From Sphingomonas sp. Root241 (GTDB taxonomy: Bacteria; Pseudomonadota; Alphaproteobacteria; Sphingomonadales; Sphingomonadaceae), in assembly GCF_001428865.1 (NCBI RefSeq), contig NZ_LMIV01000001.1:1735997-1799996 (forward strand): 64,000 bases of DNA. The letters are read 5' to 3'. Numbering within the stretch: position 1 is the stretch's first letter; each line of letters starts with the position of its first letter. The notes beneath the pieces are model-generated. The model ran no database searches. It saw only the letters and a program-made list of their open reading frames with translations, and had not been told where the DNA came from. The position numbers were made by a program, and so were the translations under genes. Positions 17,984 through 27,119 of the stretch are shown one piece after another.

Positions 17984-19062
17984 TGGCGACGGCGCCACCC
18001 TCGGCCGATCCACGCACGACCAGCGAAGCGACGGTGCTGCCTATGGTCGCGCGGCCGCGATCGGGGCCGCCGATCTGGGCGCTGATACTAGGTGTCGCGC
18101 TGATCGGACTGCTGCTGTTCGCGGTTCTCGACGCGCGGCGTCGCGCGCTGACCGCACCGGCGGTGCGTCCGCGCCCGACGGATCTCGTGACGACACCGGC
18201 AACGCCGCCGCCGCTATATGTACCGCCCGAGCCCGCGCCGCCGCCGACGGTCGTGATTCGCGAAGTGCCAGCTCCTGCGCCGGCACCCGCATATCGGCCG
18301 CCACCGCCGCAGGTCGTCTACGTTCCCCAGCCGGCGCAGCAGCAGCCGATGCCGCCCATGCCGCCGTCGCGCACGACCACGGAGCCCGCGCTCGTGATCG
18401 ACACTACCGGCTCCGCACCAGCGGTGGCGCCCAACGGGCAGAATGGCCCTGTCGTCCCCGCCTCGCCGCTGGGCGGGCCGAACGCGAACATCGCCGGCAC
18501 ACGCGCGGGCGCCGGCGTGCTCGCGAACAAGGCGACGACGGTTCCGCAGGGCACGCTGATCCCGGCGGTGCTCGAAACCGCACTCGATTCGACCCGGCCC
18601 GGCCTCGCCCGCGCGATCGTCTCGCGCGACGTTCGCGGGTTCGACGGCAGCCGGGTGCTGATCCCGCGCGGCAGCCGGCTGATCGGTGAATATCGCTCCG
18701 ATGCCGAGGCCGGCCAGAACCGCATGCTGGTCAACTGGATCCGGCTGATCCGACCCGACGGTGCCACCATCGCGATCGGATCGCCGGCCAGCGACACGCT
18801 GGGCAGCGGCGGCATCCGGGCCAGCGTCAACAGCCATTTCTTCGAGCGCTTCGCCGGCGCCATCCTGCAATCGGCGCTCGATATCGGCGTGAACCTCGCC
18901 TCGCGCTCGATCGATTCGGGAGTGGTGATCATACCGCAATCGCAGGGTGGCATCACGCGCATCCCCAACCAGGTCCGGCCGACCCTCAAGGTCAAGCCGG
19001 CGACGAGCATCTCGATCTTCGTCGCGCGCGACCTCGATTTCACCGGCGTCGAGGCACGATGA
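17983..19062 (+). CDS. virB10: VirB10 TonB-like core component
   Basis: 359 residues. An N-terminal cytoplasmic tail, one membrane helix (about 30-48) and a long Pro-rich periplasmic stretch (to about 140) precede the C-terminal beta-barrel domain, with signatures LIPAVLETALDSTRPG, VLIPRGSRLIGEYRS and VKPATSISIFVARDLDF. VirB10 spans both membranes and couples ATP hydrolysis to the outer pore. The gene overlaps virB9 by 1 bp and virB11 by 4 bp. Confidence 0.93.
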   Translation: MATAPPSADPRTTSEATVLPMVARPRSGPPIWALILGVALIGLLLFAVLDARRRALTAPAVRPRPTDLVTTPATPPPLYVPPEPAPPPTVVIREVPAPAPAPAYRPPPPQVVYVPQPAQQQPMPPMPPSRTTTEPALVIDTTGSAPAVAPNGQNGPVVPASPLGGPNANIAGTRAGAGVLANKATTVPQGTLIPAVLETALDSTRPGLARAIVSRDVRGFDGSRVLIPRGSRLIGEYRSDAEAGQNRMLVNWIRLIRPDGATIAIGSPASDTLGSGGIRASVNSHFFERFAGAILQSALDIGVNLASRSIDSGVVIIPQSQGGITRIPNQVRPTLKVKPATSISIFVARDLDFTGVEAR

Positions 19063-20051
19063 ACGCCGCCGCGGCGGAACGCGAGGGGCAGGTCTATCTC
19101 CGCTCCTATCTGGCGCCGCTGACCGGCATGCTCGCGCGGCCCGACGTGACCGATATCTATATCAATCGCCCGCAGGAGATCTGGACGGAGACGCTGGGCG
19201 GCGCGATCGAGCGCCACGACGCCCCCGCGCTCGACGCCGCCACGCTCGAGCGACTCTCGCGCCAGATCGCCGCGCTCTCCCACCAGGGAATCAGCCGCGA
19301 GCATCCTCTGCTCTCCGCGAGCCTGCCCGACGGCGCGCGCGTGCAGGTGATCGCGCCGCCCGCCACGCGCGGCCCGATGGCGATCGCGATCCGCAAGCAC
19401 GTCTCATCCGATCTTTCCCTCGGCGACTATGTCGCGACAGGCGCCTTCGACACCACTTTGCACCGCCGGCCCGAGCGCGACGAGACTGTTGCCCGGCTGG
19501 CGGCGATGCTCGATTCCGGAGACATCGCGGGCATGCTTTCCGCGGCGGTGCGGGCGCGCAAGAACATCCTCGTCTCGGGTGGCACCTCGACCGGCAAGAC
19601 CACGTTCCTCAACGCGCTGATCCGCGAAATCCCCGCCGAGGAACGCCTGATCCTGATCGAGGATACGCCCGAGCTCCACCAGCATCATGACAATCTCGTC
19701 GGGCTGCTCGCCGTGCGCGGTAGCCTGGGTGAGGCGCGCGTGAGCGCGACCGACCTGCTCGCCGCGTCGCTGCGCATGCGCCCGGACCGCATCATCCTCG
19801 GCGAGCTGCGCGGCGAGGAGGCCTATGCGTTCCTCCGCGCGATCAACACCGGGCACCCGGGATCGATGACCTCGGTCCATGCCGATTCGGCCGAGCGCGC
19901 GATCGAGCAGATCGTGTTGCTGGTGCTCCAGGCCGGCACCCAGCTCGGCCGCGAGGATGTGCGGCATTATGTCCGCAATACGGTGGATGTGTACGTCCAT
20001 CTCGCGCGCACCGGCGGGCAGCGCCGCGTCGCCGAAGTGATGCTGGCGTGA
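19059..20051 (+). CDS. virB11: VirB11 traffic ATPase
   Basis: 330 residues, standard VirB11 length. Walker A GGTSTGKT lies at about 174-181, the Asp box is LILIEDTPEL, and the region GELRGEEAYAFLRAINTGH plus TSVHAD includes the conserved His box. It forms a hexameric ATPase on the cytoplasmic face and switches the machine between pilus building and substrate transfer. The stop overlaps the next small gene by 4 bp. Confidence 0.94.
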   Translation: MNAAAAEREGQVYLRSYLAPLTGMLARPDVTDIYINRPQEIWTETLGGAIERHDAPALDAATLERLSRQIAALSHQGISREHPLLSASLPDGARVQVIAPPATRGPMAIAIRKHVSSDLSLGDYVATGAFDTTLHRRPERDETVARLAAMLDSGDIAGMLSAAVRARKNILVSGGTSTGKTTFLNALIREIPAEERLILIEDTPELHQHHDNLVGLLAVRGSLGEARVSATDLLAASLRMRPDRIILGELRGEEAYAFLRAINTGHPGSMTSVHADSAERAIEQIVLLVLQAGTQLGREDVRHYVRNTVDVYVHLARTGGQRRVAEVMLA

Positions 20052-20455
20052 TACTGCCGATGCCGACGATCTGGACGTCGGGCGGAATGGACTCCCTCGC
20101 GGATCCGCTGGGATCGAGCCCGCTTCTGAACGCAGTCAGCTGGCTCGAAGGCACTTTGCTCGGCACGATCGCGACCAGCATTGCAGTCGTCAGCGTGGCT
20201 GGCACGGGAATGATGATGCTGTCGGGCCGCCTGCCTATCCGGCGCGGCGTAACGGTGGTGATCGGCTGCTTCATCCTGTTCGGCGCGTCGACCATAGCGG
20301 CAGGCATCCGCGCCGTTGCCGGAGATATCGACGACGCGGAAGAAAGGCCCGTCGCCGCTGCGCAGCCGGCGATGCCGTCCAACGCAACGCCGGCCAAGCC
20401 CTCTCCTCCCCCCGGCTATGATCCCTATGCCGGGGCGGCCGTTCCGACGAGATAG
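20048..20455 (+). CDS. Second VirB2/TrbC-like pilin, without a clear signal peptide
   Basis: 135 residues. The core (WLEGTLLGTIAT, then a basic loop, then GCFILFGAS) closely matches the first pilin at 12318-12638, with two hydrophobic helices in the same places. It differs in lacking an N-terminal signal sequence and in carrying a Pro/Ala-rich tail of about 45 residues. The GTG/ATG overlap with virB11 shows it belongs to the operon. It may be a minor pilin, a tip subunit or an alternative pilin. Later ATGs at 20060 and 20087 are possible starts. Confidence 0.75.
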   Translation: MILPMPTIWTSGGMDSLADPLGSSPLLNAVSWLEGTLLGTIATSIAVVSVAGTGMMMLSGRLPIRRGVTVVIGCFILFGASTIAAGIRAVAGDIDDAEERPVAAAQPAMPSNATPAKPSPPPGYDPYAGAAVPTR

Positions 20456-20489
20456 CTGGCAAAAGGCTGCGGAACCTTCGCCCGGCCGC

Positions 20490-21188
20490 TCAATATTGAT
20501 CGTGTAAGCGCACCCAGCTCATCGTGCCGCCGGTTTCATTGCGACCCTTGGGCGTGAGATCGAGCCAATTGAACGCGCCCATGAGCAGCTCGGTGCCGCG
20601 ATGATAGGTCGAGTAGCTGTGGAAGATGGTGCCCGCATCGTCCCTGACGAAGATGCTCAGCCCGAACATGTCCGAGCTGCGCTGGATCCTGGTCAGCCCG
20701 TAATTGTAGGTTGCGCGGCCGGCCTCACGATCCTGGGCGGCGAAGGAGACGCCGAAATCATAGTTGAAATCGCCGTCGTCCGAGGACACCCACGGAAAGG
20801 TCCATCCCATCCGCGCCTTGACTGCCTCGATCTGATCGACCGGCGCGCGCGAGACCGCGGCGAAGGCGAGGTCGGCATGCTCGAAATGCTGCCGCGCCGC
20901 ATCGGCGTGATCCATCGTGAACGAGCAACCGGGGCAGAGATGGTCGGAACCGGGGGCTAGCATGAAGTGATAGACGGCAAGCTGGCTGCGCTCGCCGAAC
21001 AGGTCCGCCAGCGTGCACGGCCCCTCGGGCCCTTCGTAGACATAAGGTTTGTCGATCCTGACCCATGGCAGCTGCCGGCGCTCGGCCCGGAGCGCATCGA
21101 GCGCATGGGTCATTTCGCGTTCCTTCTCGAACAGGACCTTGCGGGCGGTGAGCCATTGCTCGCGTGAAACAACCTGGGGGTTCATCAT
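20490..21188 (-). CDS. DUF899 family thioredoxin-like protein
   Basis: 232 residues from the ATG at 21188, which follows AAGGAG by about 5 bp. The fold is thioredoxin-like, with CPGC in HLCPGCSFTMDH and the family segments GWTFPWVSS and YHRGTELLMGAFNWLDLTPKGR. DUF899 (COG4312) proteins have no established reaction; a redox role is inferred from the Cys pair. The stop of the upstream small membrane gene overlaps the start, so they are co-translated. Confidence 0.85.
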   Translation of the reverse strand: MMNPQVVSREQWLTARKVLFEKEREMTHALDALRAERRQLPWVRIDKPYVYEGPEGPCTLADLFGERSQLAVYHFMLAPGSDHLCPGCSFTMDHADAARQHFEHADLAFAAVSRAPVDQIEAVKARMGWTFPWVSSDDGDFNYDFGVSFAAQDREAGRATYNYGLTRIQRSSDMFGLSIFVRDDAGTIFHSYSTYHRGTELLMGAFNWLDLTPKGRNETGGTMSWVRLHDQY

Positions 21189-21439
21189 TCGTCTCCTTGC
21201 GTGATCGGTCGGTTGCGGGCCGCCAGCCTGAGCCAGGGCGGCAAATGGAAAAGCGCCATCAGCAGGTACATCGCGGTCATCCCGTCGAGCGGCAGGATCG
21301 CGGGTCCCGCGGTGCAGACCGCCATCGTCGGCGCGTCGATGGCGGAAATCAGTGCCATTGCGGCGAAGCTGGGCGCGGCCGCCCGTGCAAGCCAGGCAGC
21401 GCCCGGCCAATCCTTGTTTGCGGTTGCGGACATCGCCAT
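21185..21439 (-). CDS. Small membrane protein upstream of the DUF899 gene
   Basis: 84 residues with about two hydrophobic segments (around 25-40 and 48-65) and a polar tail. It matches no family I recognise. The stop codon overlaps the ATG of the DUF899 gene by 4 bp. A second ATG at 21433 has better spacing from GGAG. It faces away from the regulator gene at 21520, with only about 80 bp between them. Confidence 0.6.
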   Translation of the reverse strand: MAMSATANKDWPGAAWLARAAAPSFAAMALISAIDAPTMAVCTAGPAILPLDGMTAMYLLMALFHLPPWLRLAARNRPITQGDE

Positions 21440-21441
21440 GC

Positions 21442-21469
21442 TCCGGTCTCGATTACCTCGGGAACCGGA
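21442..21469. promoter_or_regulatory. Candidate operator between divergent DUF899 and regulator operons
   Basis: Perfect 6-bp inverted repeat TCCGGT...ACCGGA with a 16-bp spacer, centred in an 80-bp divergent intergenic region. Position suggests control of both sides. Short GC-rich half-sites can occur by chance. Confidence 0.25.
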
Positions 21470-21519
21470 CTAGGCGCGGCGATGACGGGGGTGAGAGTTA
21501 CAAGTTTGACGGGATTTCG

Positions 21520-22740
21520 ATGGACTCGCTGATCACCGCCGCGGCCCGGGCGCTCGCGATGGGCGATCCGCTCGGCGCGTTGAAGCGAGTCGCGCTGCGC
21601 GAGGACCCGCCCGCGCTCGCGCTGCGCGGGATCGCGATGGCGCAGCTCGGCGACCTTGCCAGAGCCCGGGATCTGCTGCGCCGCGCCACGCGCGCCTTCG
21701 GATCGCGCGAGCCGGTCGCCCGCGCCCGCTGCATCGTTGCGGGGGCCGAGATCGCACTCGTCTCACGCGATCTCGGCGAGGCCATGCGCCCGCTCGGCGC
21801 AGCCCGGACAGTGCTCGATGCACATGGCGACCGCGCCAATGCGGCGCATGCCGGCTATCTCGAGGCGCGGCGACTATTGTTGATCGGTCGACTCGATGAG
21901 GCCGAACAAATCCTCGCCGGGCTCGATCCCGATGCGCTACCCCGCGCCTCCCGCGCCGGCTATTGGCTGGTCGCGGCGGGCATCGCGATGCGGCGCATCC
22001 GGGCGGCGCCGGCGCAGGCCGCTCTCGAAGCAGCGGAGCAAGCGGCGCGGGACACCGGCATCGCGTCGCTGGCGGCGGAGGTCGCGCAGGCAAGGCAAGC
22101 CTTCGAAGCGCCAGCCGCGCGCCTGATATCGACGGAGGGCGAACGGCTGCTCAGGCTCGCCGAAGTCGAGGCATTGATCGCTTCGGATCGGCTCGTGATC
22201 GACGCGTGCCGCAATCTGGTCCGCGTCGGCGGAAGCCTGGTCCAGTTGGGCAGCCGCCCGGTGCTGTTCGGCCTCGTTCGCGTGCTGGCCGAAGCCTGGC
22301 CTGGAGACGCATCGCGCGAGACCCTGCTCAAACGTGCTTTCGGTGCACGCGAAGCCGATGAATCGCATCGCGCGCGACTCCGCGTCGAAATCGGGCGGCT
22401 GCGCAAGGAGCTCGGCGCGCTGGCGGAGATCAGCGCCACCGAGTGCGGCTTCATCCTCGAACCCTTGGGCGCACGAACGGTCGCGGTGCTCGTGCCGCCT
22501 GCGGAGAACGATCATGCCGCGCTGCTGGCGCTGCTCGCCGATGGAGAATCTTGGTCGAGCTCGGCGCTCGCGCTGGCGCTCGACACGAGTCCGCGGACCG
22601 TGCAGCGCGCGCTGGAGGGACTCGCCGCCAACGGCAGCGCCGAATCCTTCGGCCGCGGCCGCGCATGCCGCTGGATGGCGCGACAGGTGCCCGGTTTCCC
22701 GACAAGCTTGTTACTCCCGGCGCCGCTGCCGGATGGCTAG
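21520..22740 (+). CDS. TPR-like winged-helix transcriptional regulator
   Basis: 406 residues from the ATG at 21520. The N-terminal 200 residues are helical, Ala/Leu/Arg-rich and TPR-like. A basic segment (about 270-300, SHRARLRVEIGRLRKELG) resembles the recognition helix of OmpR/SARP-type winged helices. A second helix-turn-helix (SSSALALALDTSPRTVQRAL) is near the C-terminus. Such proteins often control adjacent operons. The DUF899 operon lies divergent, and a GFA gene follows 28 bp downstream. No sensor domain is recognisable. Confidence 0.7.
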   Translation: MDSLITAAARALAMGDPLGALKRVALREDPPALALRGIAMAQLGDLARARDLLRRATRAFGSREPVARARCIVAGAEIALVSRDLGEAMRPLGAARTVLDAHGDRANAAHAGYLEARRLLLIGRLDEAEQILAGLDPDALPRASRAGYWLVAAGIAMRRIRAAPAQAALEAAEQAARDTGIASLAAEVAQARQAFEAPAARLISTEGERLLRLAEVEALIASDRLVIDACRNLVRVGGSLVQLGSRPVLFGLVRVLAEAWPGDASRETLLKRAFGAREADESHRARLRVEIGRLRKELGALAEISATECGFILEPLGARTVAVLVPPAENDHAALLALLADGESWSSSALALALDTSPRTVQRALEGLAANGSAESFGRGRACRWMARQVPGFPTSLLLPAPLPDG

Positions 22741-22768
22741 GCCGGCTCCAGAACAGAGGAGCGATGAC

Positions 22769-23188
22769 ATGACCGAACCCTATACCGGCGGCTGCGCATG
22801 CGGCGCCATTCGCTATGAAGTGGCCACGGAACCCGCGATGATGAACGACTGCCAGTGCCGGCAATGCCAGCGCGACAGCGGCACCGGACACGGCTCGCAC
22901 CTGACCTTTGTCGGCGCATCAGCGAAGGTGACCGGCGCGCCGTCGATCTGGGAAGCCGTCGGCGACGACGGCACGCGCAAGCATCGGGCGTTCTGCCCGA
23001 CATGCGGCACGCCGGTTTTCCTGACTCTTCCGGACATGCCGGAAATCTTCGTCGCAAGCGCCGCCAGCCTCGACGATCCGGCGCGCTATCAGCCGCAGTT
23101 CGTCATGTGGACCGCGGCGGGCCATATCTGGGACCAGCTCGATCCCACGCTGCCGAAGTTTGACAAGATGCCGCCGGCCAACGCCTGA
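22769..23188 (+). CDS. GFA-family zinc-binding protein
   Basis: 139 residues from the ATG at 22769, with AGAGGA 8 bp upstream. Cys motifs GGCACG, CQCRQC and CPTCG are those of the GFA/CENP-V domain, which binds two zinc ions. The founding member was described as glutathione-dependent formaldehyde-activating, but most homologues have no shown activity. It lies between the regulator and a beta-propeller gene in one rightward operon. Confidence 0.88.
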   Translation: MTEPYTGGCACGAIRYEVATEPAMMNDCQCRQCQRDSGTGHGSHLTFVGASAKVTGAPSIWEAVGDDGTRKHRAFCPTCGTPVFLTLPDMPEIFVASAASLDDPARYQPQFVMWTAAGHIWDQLDPTLPKFDKMPPANA

Positions 23189-23210
23189 TCCGCCGGGAAG
23201 GAGACTGATC

Positions 23211-23858
23211 ATGAAGCACGCTGCAGCCGAGATCGTCCGGGAATATGGCCCTTTTCCCCTCGCCGAGGGCGACGGCATCGGCGGCGTGACCTTCGACGGG
23301 GAACGCGTCTGGTTCGCATCCGGTGACCGCGTCAATGCGCTCGATCCGGACACGGGTGAGGTCGTCGGTGCCTTGGAGGTCCCGGCGCATGCGGGAACCG
23401 CCTTCGACGGCAGGCATCTGTTCCAGATCGCGGAGGCGGTGATCCGCAAGATCGATCCGGCAAGTGGCGAGATACTCGCCACGATCCCGGCGCCGGGCAA
23501 TGGCGGCGATTCCGGCCTGGCCTGGGCCGAAGGATCGCTGTGGGTGGGGCAGCACCGCGATCGAAAGATCCACCAGATCGATCCGGACACGGGCGCGGTG
23601 CTCCGCACCATTCAGTCCGACCGGTTCGTGACCGGCGTCACCTGGGTCGATGGCGAGCTCTGGCACGGCACCTGGCAGGACGATGCCAGCGACGTGCGTC
23701 GAATCGATCCCCGCACCGGCGAGGTGCTCGCGCGGCTTGACATGCCCCAGGGCACCGGCGTGTCGGGACTGGAATCCGACGGCGCCGACCTTTTCTTCTG
23801 CGGTGGTGGCAAGAGCGGAAAGGTGCGCATGGTGCGCCGCCCCCCGAACGCATTATAA
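23211..23858 (+). CDS. Beta-propeller protein (glutamine cyclotransferase/YncE-like repeats)
   Basis: 215 residues from the ATG at 23211, with AAGGAG about 7 bp upstream. At least four repeats of about 40 residues carry I.DP.TGE.L..., and short WV.GELWHGTW segments, the signature of small six- or seven-bladed propellers. No signal peptide is seen, so a cytoplasmic location is expected. It follows the GFA gene by 22 bp. No catalytic residues can be assigned, so the function is unknown. Confidence 0.75.
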   Translation: MKHAAAEIVREYGPFPLAEGDGIGGVTFDGERVWFASGDRVNALDPDTGEVVGALEVPAHAGTAFDGRHLFQIAEAVIRKIDPASGEILATIPAPGNGGDSGLAWAEGSLWVGQHRDRKIHQIDPDTGAVLRTIQSDRFVTGVTWVDGELWHGTWQDDASDVRRIDPRTGEVLARLDMPQGTGVSGLESDGADLFFCGGGKSGKVRMVRRPPNAL

Positions 23859-23891
23859 TAGGCTCCCGATTATACGGTCGGAGGTCACGTC

Positions 23892-24272
23892 ATGACGAAA
23901 CTGACGCTCATCCTGTCCAGCCTGTATCTCGCCGCCGTCGGGCTCGCGCTGATGTTCTTTCCGCTGCAGTTCGGCCGTGGCGCCGTGCCGGCAGATGCCG
24001 GTCCCAAGTTGCTCGCATTGTTGCGGCTGCTCGGCGGGCCCTTTCTCGGCATCGCGGTGCTCAACTGGCTGTCGAGAAATGCCGAGCCCTCGGACCTGCG
24101 CGCGGTCCTGCTCGCCAATATCGTCGGCTTCGGGGCGGTCGCGGCGAACGATATCCAGGGCGTGGCGAGCGGTGAAGCGCGGGACATCGCCGGGCTGTTC
24201 CTGATCGTCCATCTGCTCTTCACCCTCGCCTTCGTGGCGGCGGTACGCTGGAGGCCCCGGACCGGCGACTGA
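23892..24272 (+). CDS. Small multi-pass membrane protein
   Basis: 126 residues with about four hydrophobic helices and short polar loops. There is no signature I can name; the shape is like several small DUF membrane families. It begins 33 bp after the propeller gene, with GGAGG about 7 bp before the ATG, as the last gene of this operon. It converges with the membrane protein at 24322. Confidence 0.65.
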   Translation: MTKLTLILSSLYLAAVGLALMFFPLQFGRGAVPADAGPKLLALLRLLGGPFLGIAVLNWLSRNAEPSDLRAVLLANIVGFGAVAANDIQGVASGEARDIAGLFLIVHLLFTLAFVAAVRWRPRTGD

Positions 24273-24321
24273 TCTGTCAGATGGCGGTCGCGAAGCGAGA
24301 ATCTGGCCGTCGCGATCGCGT

Positions 24322-25740
24322 TCAGCGGATCAATGCCGCATAGTCGTCGCCAATCGGCGGCAGCATCAGCCGCGCCGCGAGAGCGGTGAACGCGATCAGC
24401 GCCAGCCCCGCCAGCGCAATCCGCACCCGGCGCCCGGGCAGCGGTTCGGTGACGAGCAGGATCGCGGACAGCCAGGCCGCAAGCATCGACCAGAGGTGGT
24501 AACGCCAGTCGATCGCGATGCTGACGACGAGGAAGCTCAATTCCATCGCCGTCGCCGACAGCGCGAGTGGAACCGCGAGCCCATGGGCGGCACTTTGCGC
24601 GGGCCGCGCCAGTGCCAGCACCGCCAACGCCACGGCCAAGGCGAAAATTGGCGCACCCAGAGGGCTGTTGGCGAGCCAGCCGGCGAACCTGTCATAGCCC
24701 GCGACGTGCTGCCCCGGCGAGCGCAGCCCGAATTTGTTCGGCAGCGATTCGGCTTGCGGCACCGCTTGCGGAAAGTGCCAGGGGACGAACCAGCGCATCG
24801 TCGCGTTCCAGTGCGCGAGCCGGTGCGACAGATACGCACCGGGATGCTCGCGGATCGCATCTGTCCAGGCGGAGAATATCTCCTGGCGCGGTCGGCCAGT
24901 AAGGCCGTCCTGGATGAAGTCGCAGCGCTTGCCGATCGAGAATATGTCCCACAGGATCGAGGAGAAGCAGCGTTGCGCCTCCAGTTTCCGCCATGTCCCC
25001 GGCGGCAGCAGCGGCACTGCGTCCGGCCCCTCGCGGTGCGCGATACCGGCCATGTCGAAGATCGGCTGGGTCGCCTCGACGCCGCTCGCCTCGGCACCGA
25101 GCACGCCATGGTTGATGATGGGAGACAATGCGAGCGTGGCCAGCGTCGCCGCGCCGATCAGCGGAACGCGCGACCGCCAGTCGTGCCAGCGCCACGGCGC
25201 GAACAGTCCCACCGCAAGCGGCGCCACTGCGAAGATCGCATTGGATCGGACGAGCACCGCATAGACGAGCAGCACGAGCACTGCTGCAGCGCGGATGCGG
25301 CCGAGCCGCTTCGCTTGCAGCCGTTGCCACGCGACCAGACCGGTCGCGGCGAGCAATGCGGCGGTCATCTGTCCGTCCTTGACCACCACCGCCTGCCAGC
25401 CGAGCGCCGGAGGCCAGAGGCCGAGCGCGAGCACCGCCACCGCGGCAATCCGCGCGCCACCGCGGGCCAGTGCCGCGGCAAGCAGGCCGAGCCCCGTCCA
25501 GTAGAGCAGAGTCTGGAGCAGAAACATCGGCCCCTGCCCTGACCAGCCCAGCGCATGGAAGAGCGACCAGAGCCGAGCCATTATCGGCGGATGCCAGTCA
25601 TAGTAACTGCCGGAGACGACCTGCTGGTACTGCGCCACGCTGTCGTAATGCGCGACGCCCGGCCAGAAGAAGAGCAACACGATCGCGCACAGCAACGCCG
25701 ACGCGAGTCCGAACCGGGCTGCCGGTGAAAATCCCCGCAT
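24322..25740 (-). CDS. Multi-pass membrane protein, GT-C glycosyltransferase-like
   Basis: 472 residues with about 10-12 hydrophobic segments. The first large loop carries HYDSVAQYQQV and YYDWHPPIMARLW, similar in placement to the acidic first-loop motif of GT-C enzymes that use lipid-linked sugars. No specific family is certain. The ATG at 25740 overlaps the sigma-factor stop by one base (TGATG), so it is translationally coupled to the ECF gene. It could therefore be a target, or just a passenger, of that sigma factor. Confidence 0.6.
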   Translation of the reverse strand: MRGFSPAARFGLASALLCAIVLLFFWPGVAHYDSVAQYQQVVSGSYYDWHPPIMARLWSLFHALGWSGQGPMFLLQTLLYWTGLGLLAAALARGGARIAAVAVLALGLWPPALGWQAVVVKDGQMTAALLAATGLVAWQRLQAKRLGRIRAAAVLVLLVYAVLVRSNAIFAVAPLAVGLFAPWRWHDWRSRVPLIGAATLATLALSPIINHGVLGAEASGVEATQPIFDMAGIAHREGPDAVPLLPPGTWRKLEAQRCFSSILWDIFSIGKRCDFIQDGLTGRPRQEIFSAWTDAIREHPGAYLSHRLAHWNATMRWFVPWHFPQAVPQAESLPNKFGLRSPGQHVAGYDRFAGWLANSPLGAPIFALAVALAVLALARPAQSAAHGLAVPLALSATAMELSFLVVSIAIDWRYHLWSMLAAWLSAILLVTEPLPGRRVRIALAGLALIAFTALAARLMLPPIGDDYAALIR

Positions 25741-27044
25741 CAAATGCGGATGCCGCTCAATTTGGAGATACCGCTCGTCGGCAGCATAGGGTGACCGCAG
25801 GCATTTGCGCGGGCGAGCAGAAACGCCGCTTCGCGCGCGTTGCGCGTGAGGCTGGCTGCAGCCTCGAATTCGGAGCGGGCCTCGGCCAGCCGGCCGGCCC
25901 GAAACAGGAAGTCGCCCCTCGCCGCCGGCAACGGCGCGTAATTGCGCAGGGCGGCCGCGTCGGCAATCTCGTCCACCAGCCGCAGGCCCGCTTCGGGCCC
26001 GAACGCCATGCTGTGCGCGACCGCGCGATTGAGATCGACCACCGGCGAGGGCATCACCACGCGCAGTCGATCATAGAGCGCCGCGATGTGGGGCCAATCG
26101 GTATCGACGGCGGTTCGCGCGCGGGCATGACAGGCGGCAAGCGCGGCCTGCAGCGCGTAGGGGCCGTCGGCGCCCCCGAGCGCTTCGGCACGGGCCAATG
26201 CGTCGAGGCCGCGGCGGATCAGCAACTGGTCCCAGCGGGCGCGGTTCTGCTCGGTCAGGGTCAAGAGGGCGCCGTCCGGCCCGGTGCGTGCGGACAGGCG
26301 CGATGCCTGTATCTCCATCAGCGCCAGCAGGCCCGATACCTCCGGATCCTCCGGCATCAGCGCCGCCAGGATGCGGCCCAGCCGCTGCGCCTCTAAGCAC
26401 AGGCTCGGCCGAACAAGGTCCTCGCCCGCCGTGGCGGCATAGCCCTCGTTGAAGATGAGGTAGACGACCTCGAGCACCGAGGAGAGCCGAGTCGCCCGTT
26501 CGGCGCCGCGCGGCACTTCGAAGCTCAGGCCGGCCTTGCCGATCGTCTTCTTCGCGCGGACGATGCGCTGCGCGATCGTCACCTCGCTCGACAGGAAGGC
26601 GCGCGCGATCTCGTCGGTCGTCAGGCCGCCGATGACCCGTAGCGTGAGTGCCGCGCGGGCATCGGCCGAAATTACGGGGTGGCAGGCCGTGAAGATGAGG
26701 CCCAGCAGCTCATCACCGAGATCGTCGTCCATGGCTGCGATCAGGTCAGCATCGTCGGTTTCGCCGTCCAGTTCCTGCGCGATCTCCTCGTGCTTGCGCT
26801 CGCGCATCTTGTCGCGACGGATCGCGTCGATGGCGCGGCGCTTGGCGGCGGTCATCAGCCAAGCGCCGGGATTGGCCGGAACGCCGGACCGAGGCCATTC
26901 GGAGAGGGCAATGACCAGGGCGTCCTGCGCCAGTTCCTCGGCACGATCCATATCGCGCACCGTTCGGGCCAGGCCCGCGATGAGCCTGGCCCGTTCGATG
27001 CGAAAAACCGCTTCGATCGCCTGTTGGGTCTCGCCACCTGCCAT
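25740..27044 (-). CDS. ECF42-type RNA polymerase sigma factor
   Basis: 434 residues. Region 2 (about 15-80, RAEELAQDALVIALSEWP) and region 4 (about 110-165, LTTDEIARAFLSSEVTIAQRIVRAKK) are followed by a long C-terminal domain with EVVYLIFNEGY, then helical TPR-like repeats. This is the architecture of ECF42 sigma factors, which carry a SnoaL-free extension essential for activity instead of an anti-sigma factor. The partner YCII gene lies 76 bp upstream on the same strand, as is usual for ECF42. Confidence 0.88.
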   Translation of the reverse strand: MAGGETQQAIEAVFRIERARLIAGLARTVRDMDRAEELAQDALVIALSEWPRSGVPANPGAWLMTAAKRRAIDAIRRDKMRERKHEEIAQELDGETDDADLIAAMDDDLGDELLGLIFTACHPVISADARAALTLRVIGGLTTDEIARAFLSSEVTIAQRIVRAKKTIGKAGLSFEVPRGAERATRLSSVLEVVYLIFNEGYAATAGEDLVRPSLCLEAQRLGRILAALMPEDPEVSGLLALMEIQASRLSARTGPDGALLTLTEQNRARWDQLLIRRGLDALARAEALGGADGPYALQAALAACHARARTAVDTDWPHIAALYDRLRVVMPSPVVDLNRAVAHSMAFGPEAGLRLVDEIADAAALRNYAPLPAARGDFLFRAGRLAEARSEFEAAASLTRNAREAAFLLARANACGHPMLPTSGISKLSGIRI

Positions 27045-27119
27045 GCCGCCTTGTCGGCCGAAGCGATACGCCAGGCAAGCCGGCTGCGGCTGAGGTTCTC
27101 AGGTGCCGACGTCAGTTTC

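Noticed and set aside
11899..20455. Type IV region as an integrated mobile element
   Set aside because: No integrase, relaxase, direct-repeat ends or tRNA, and base composition looks like the neighbours.
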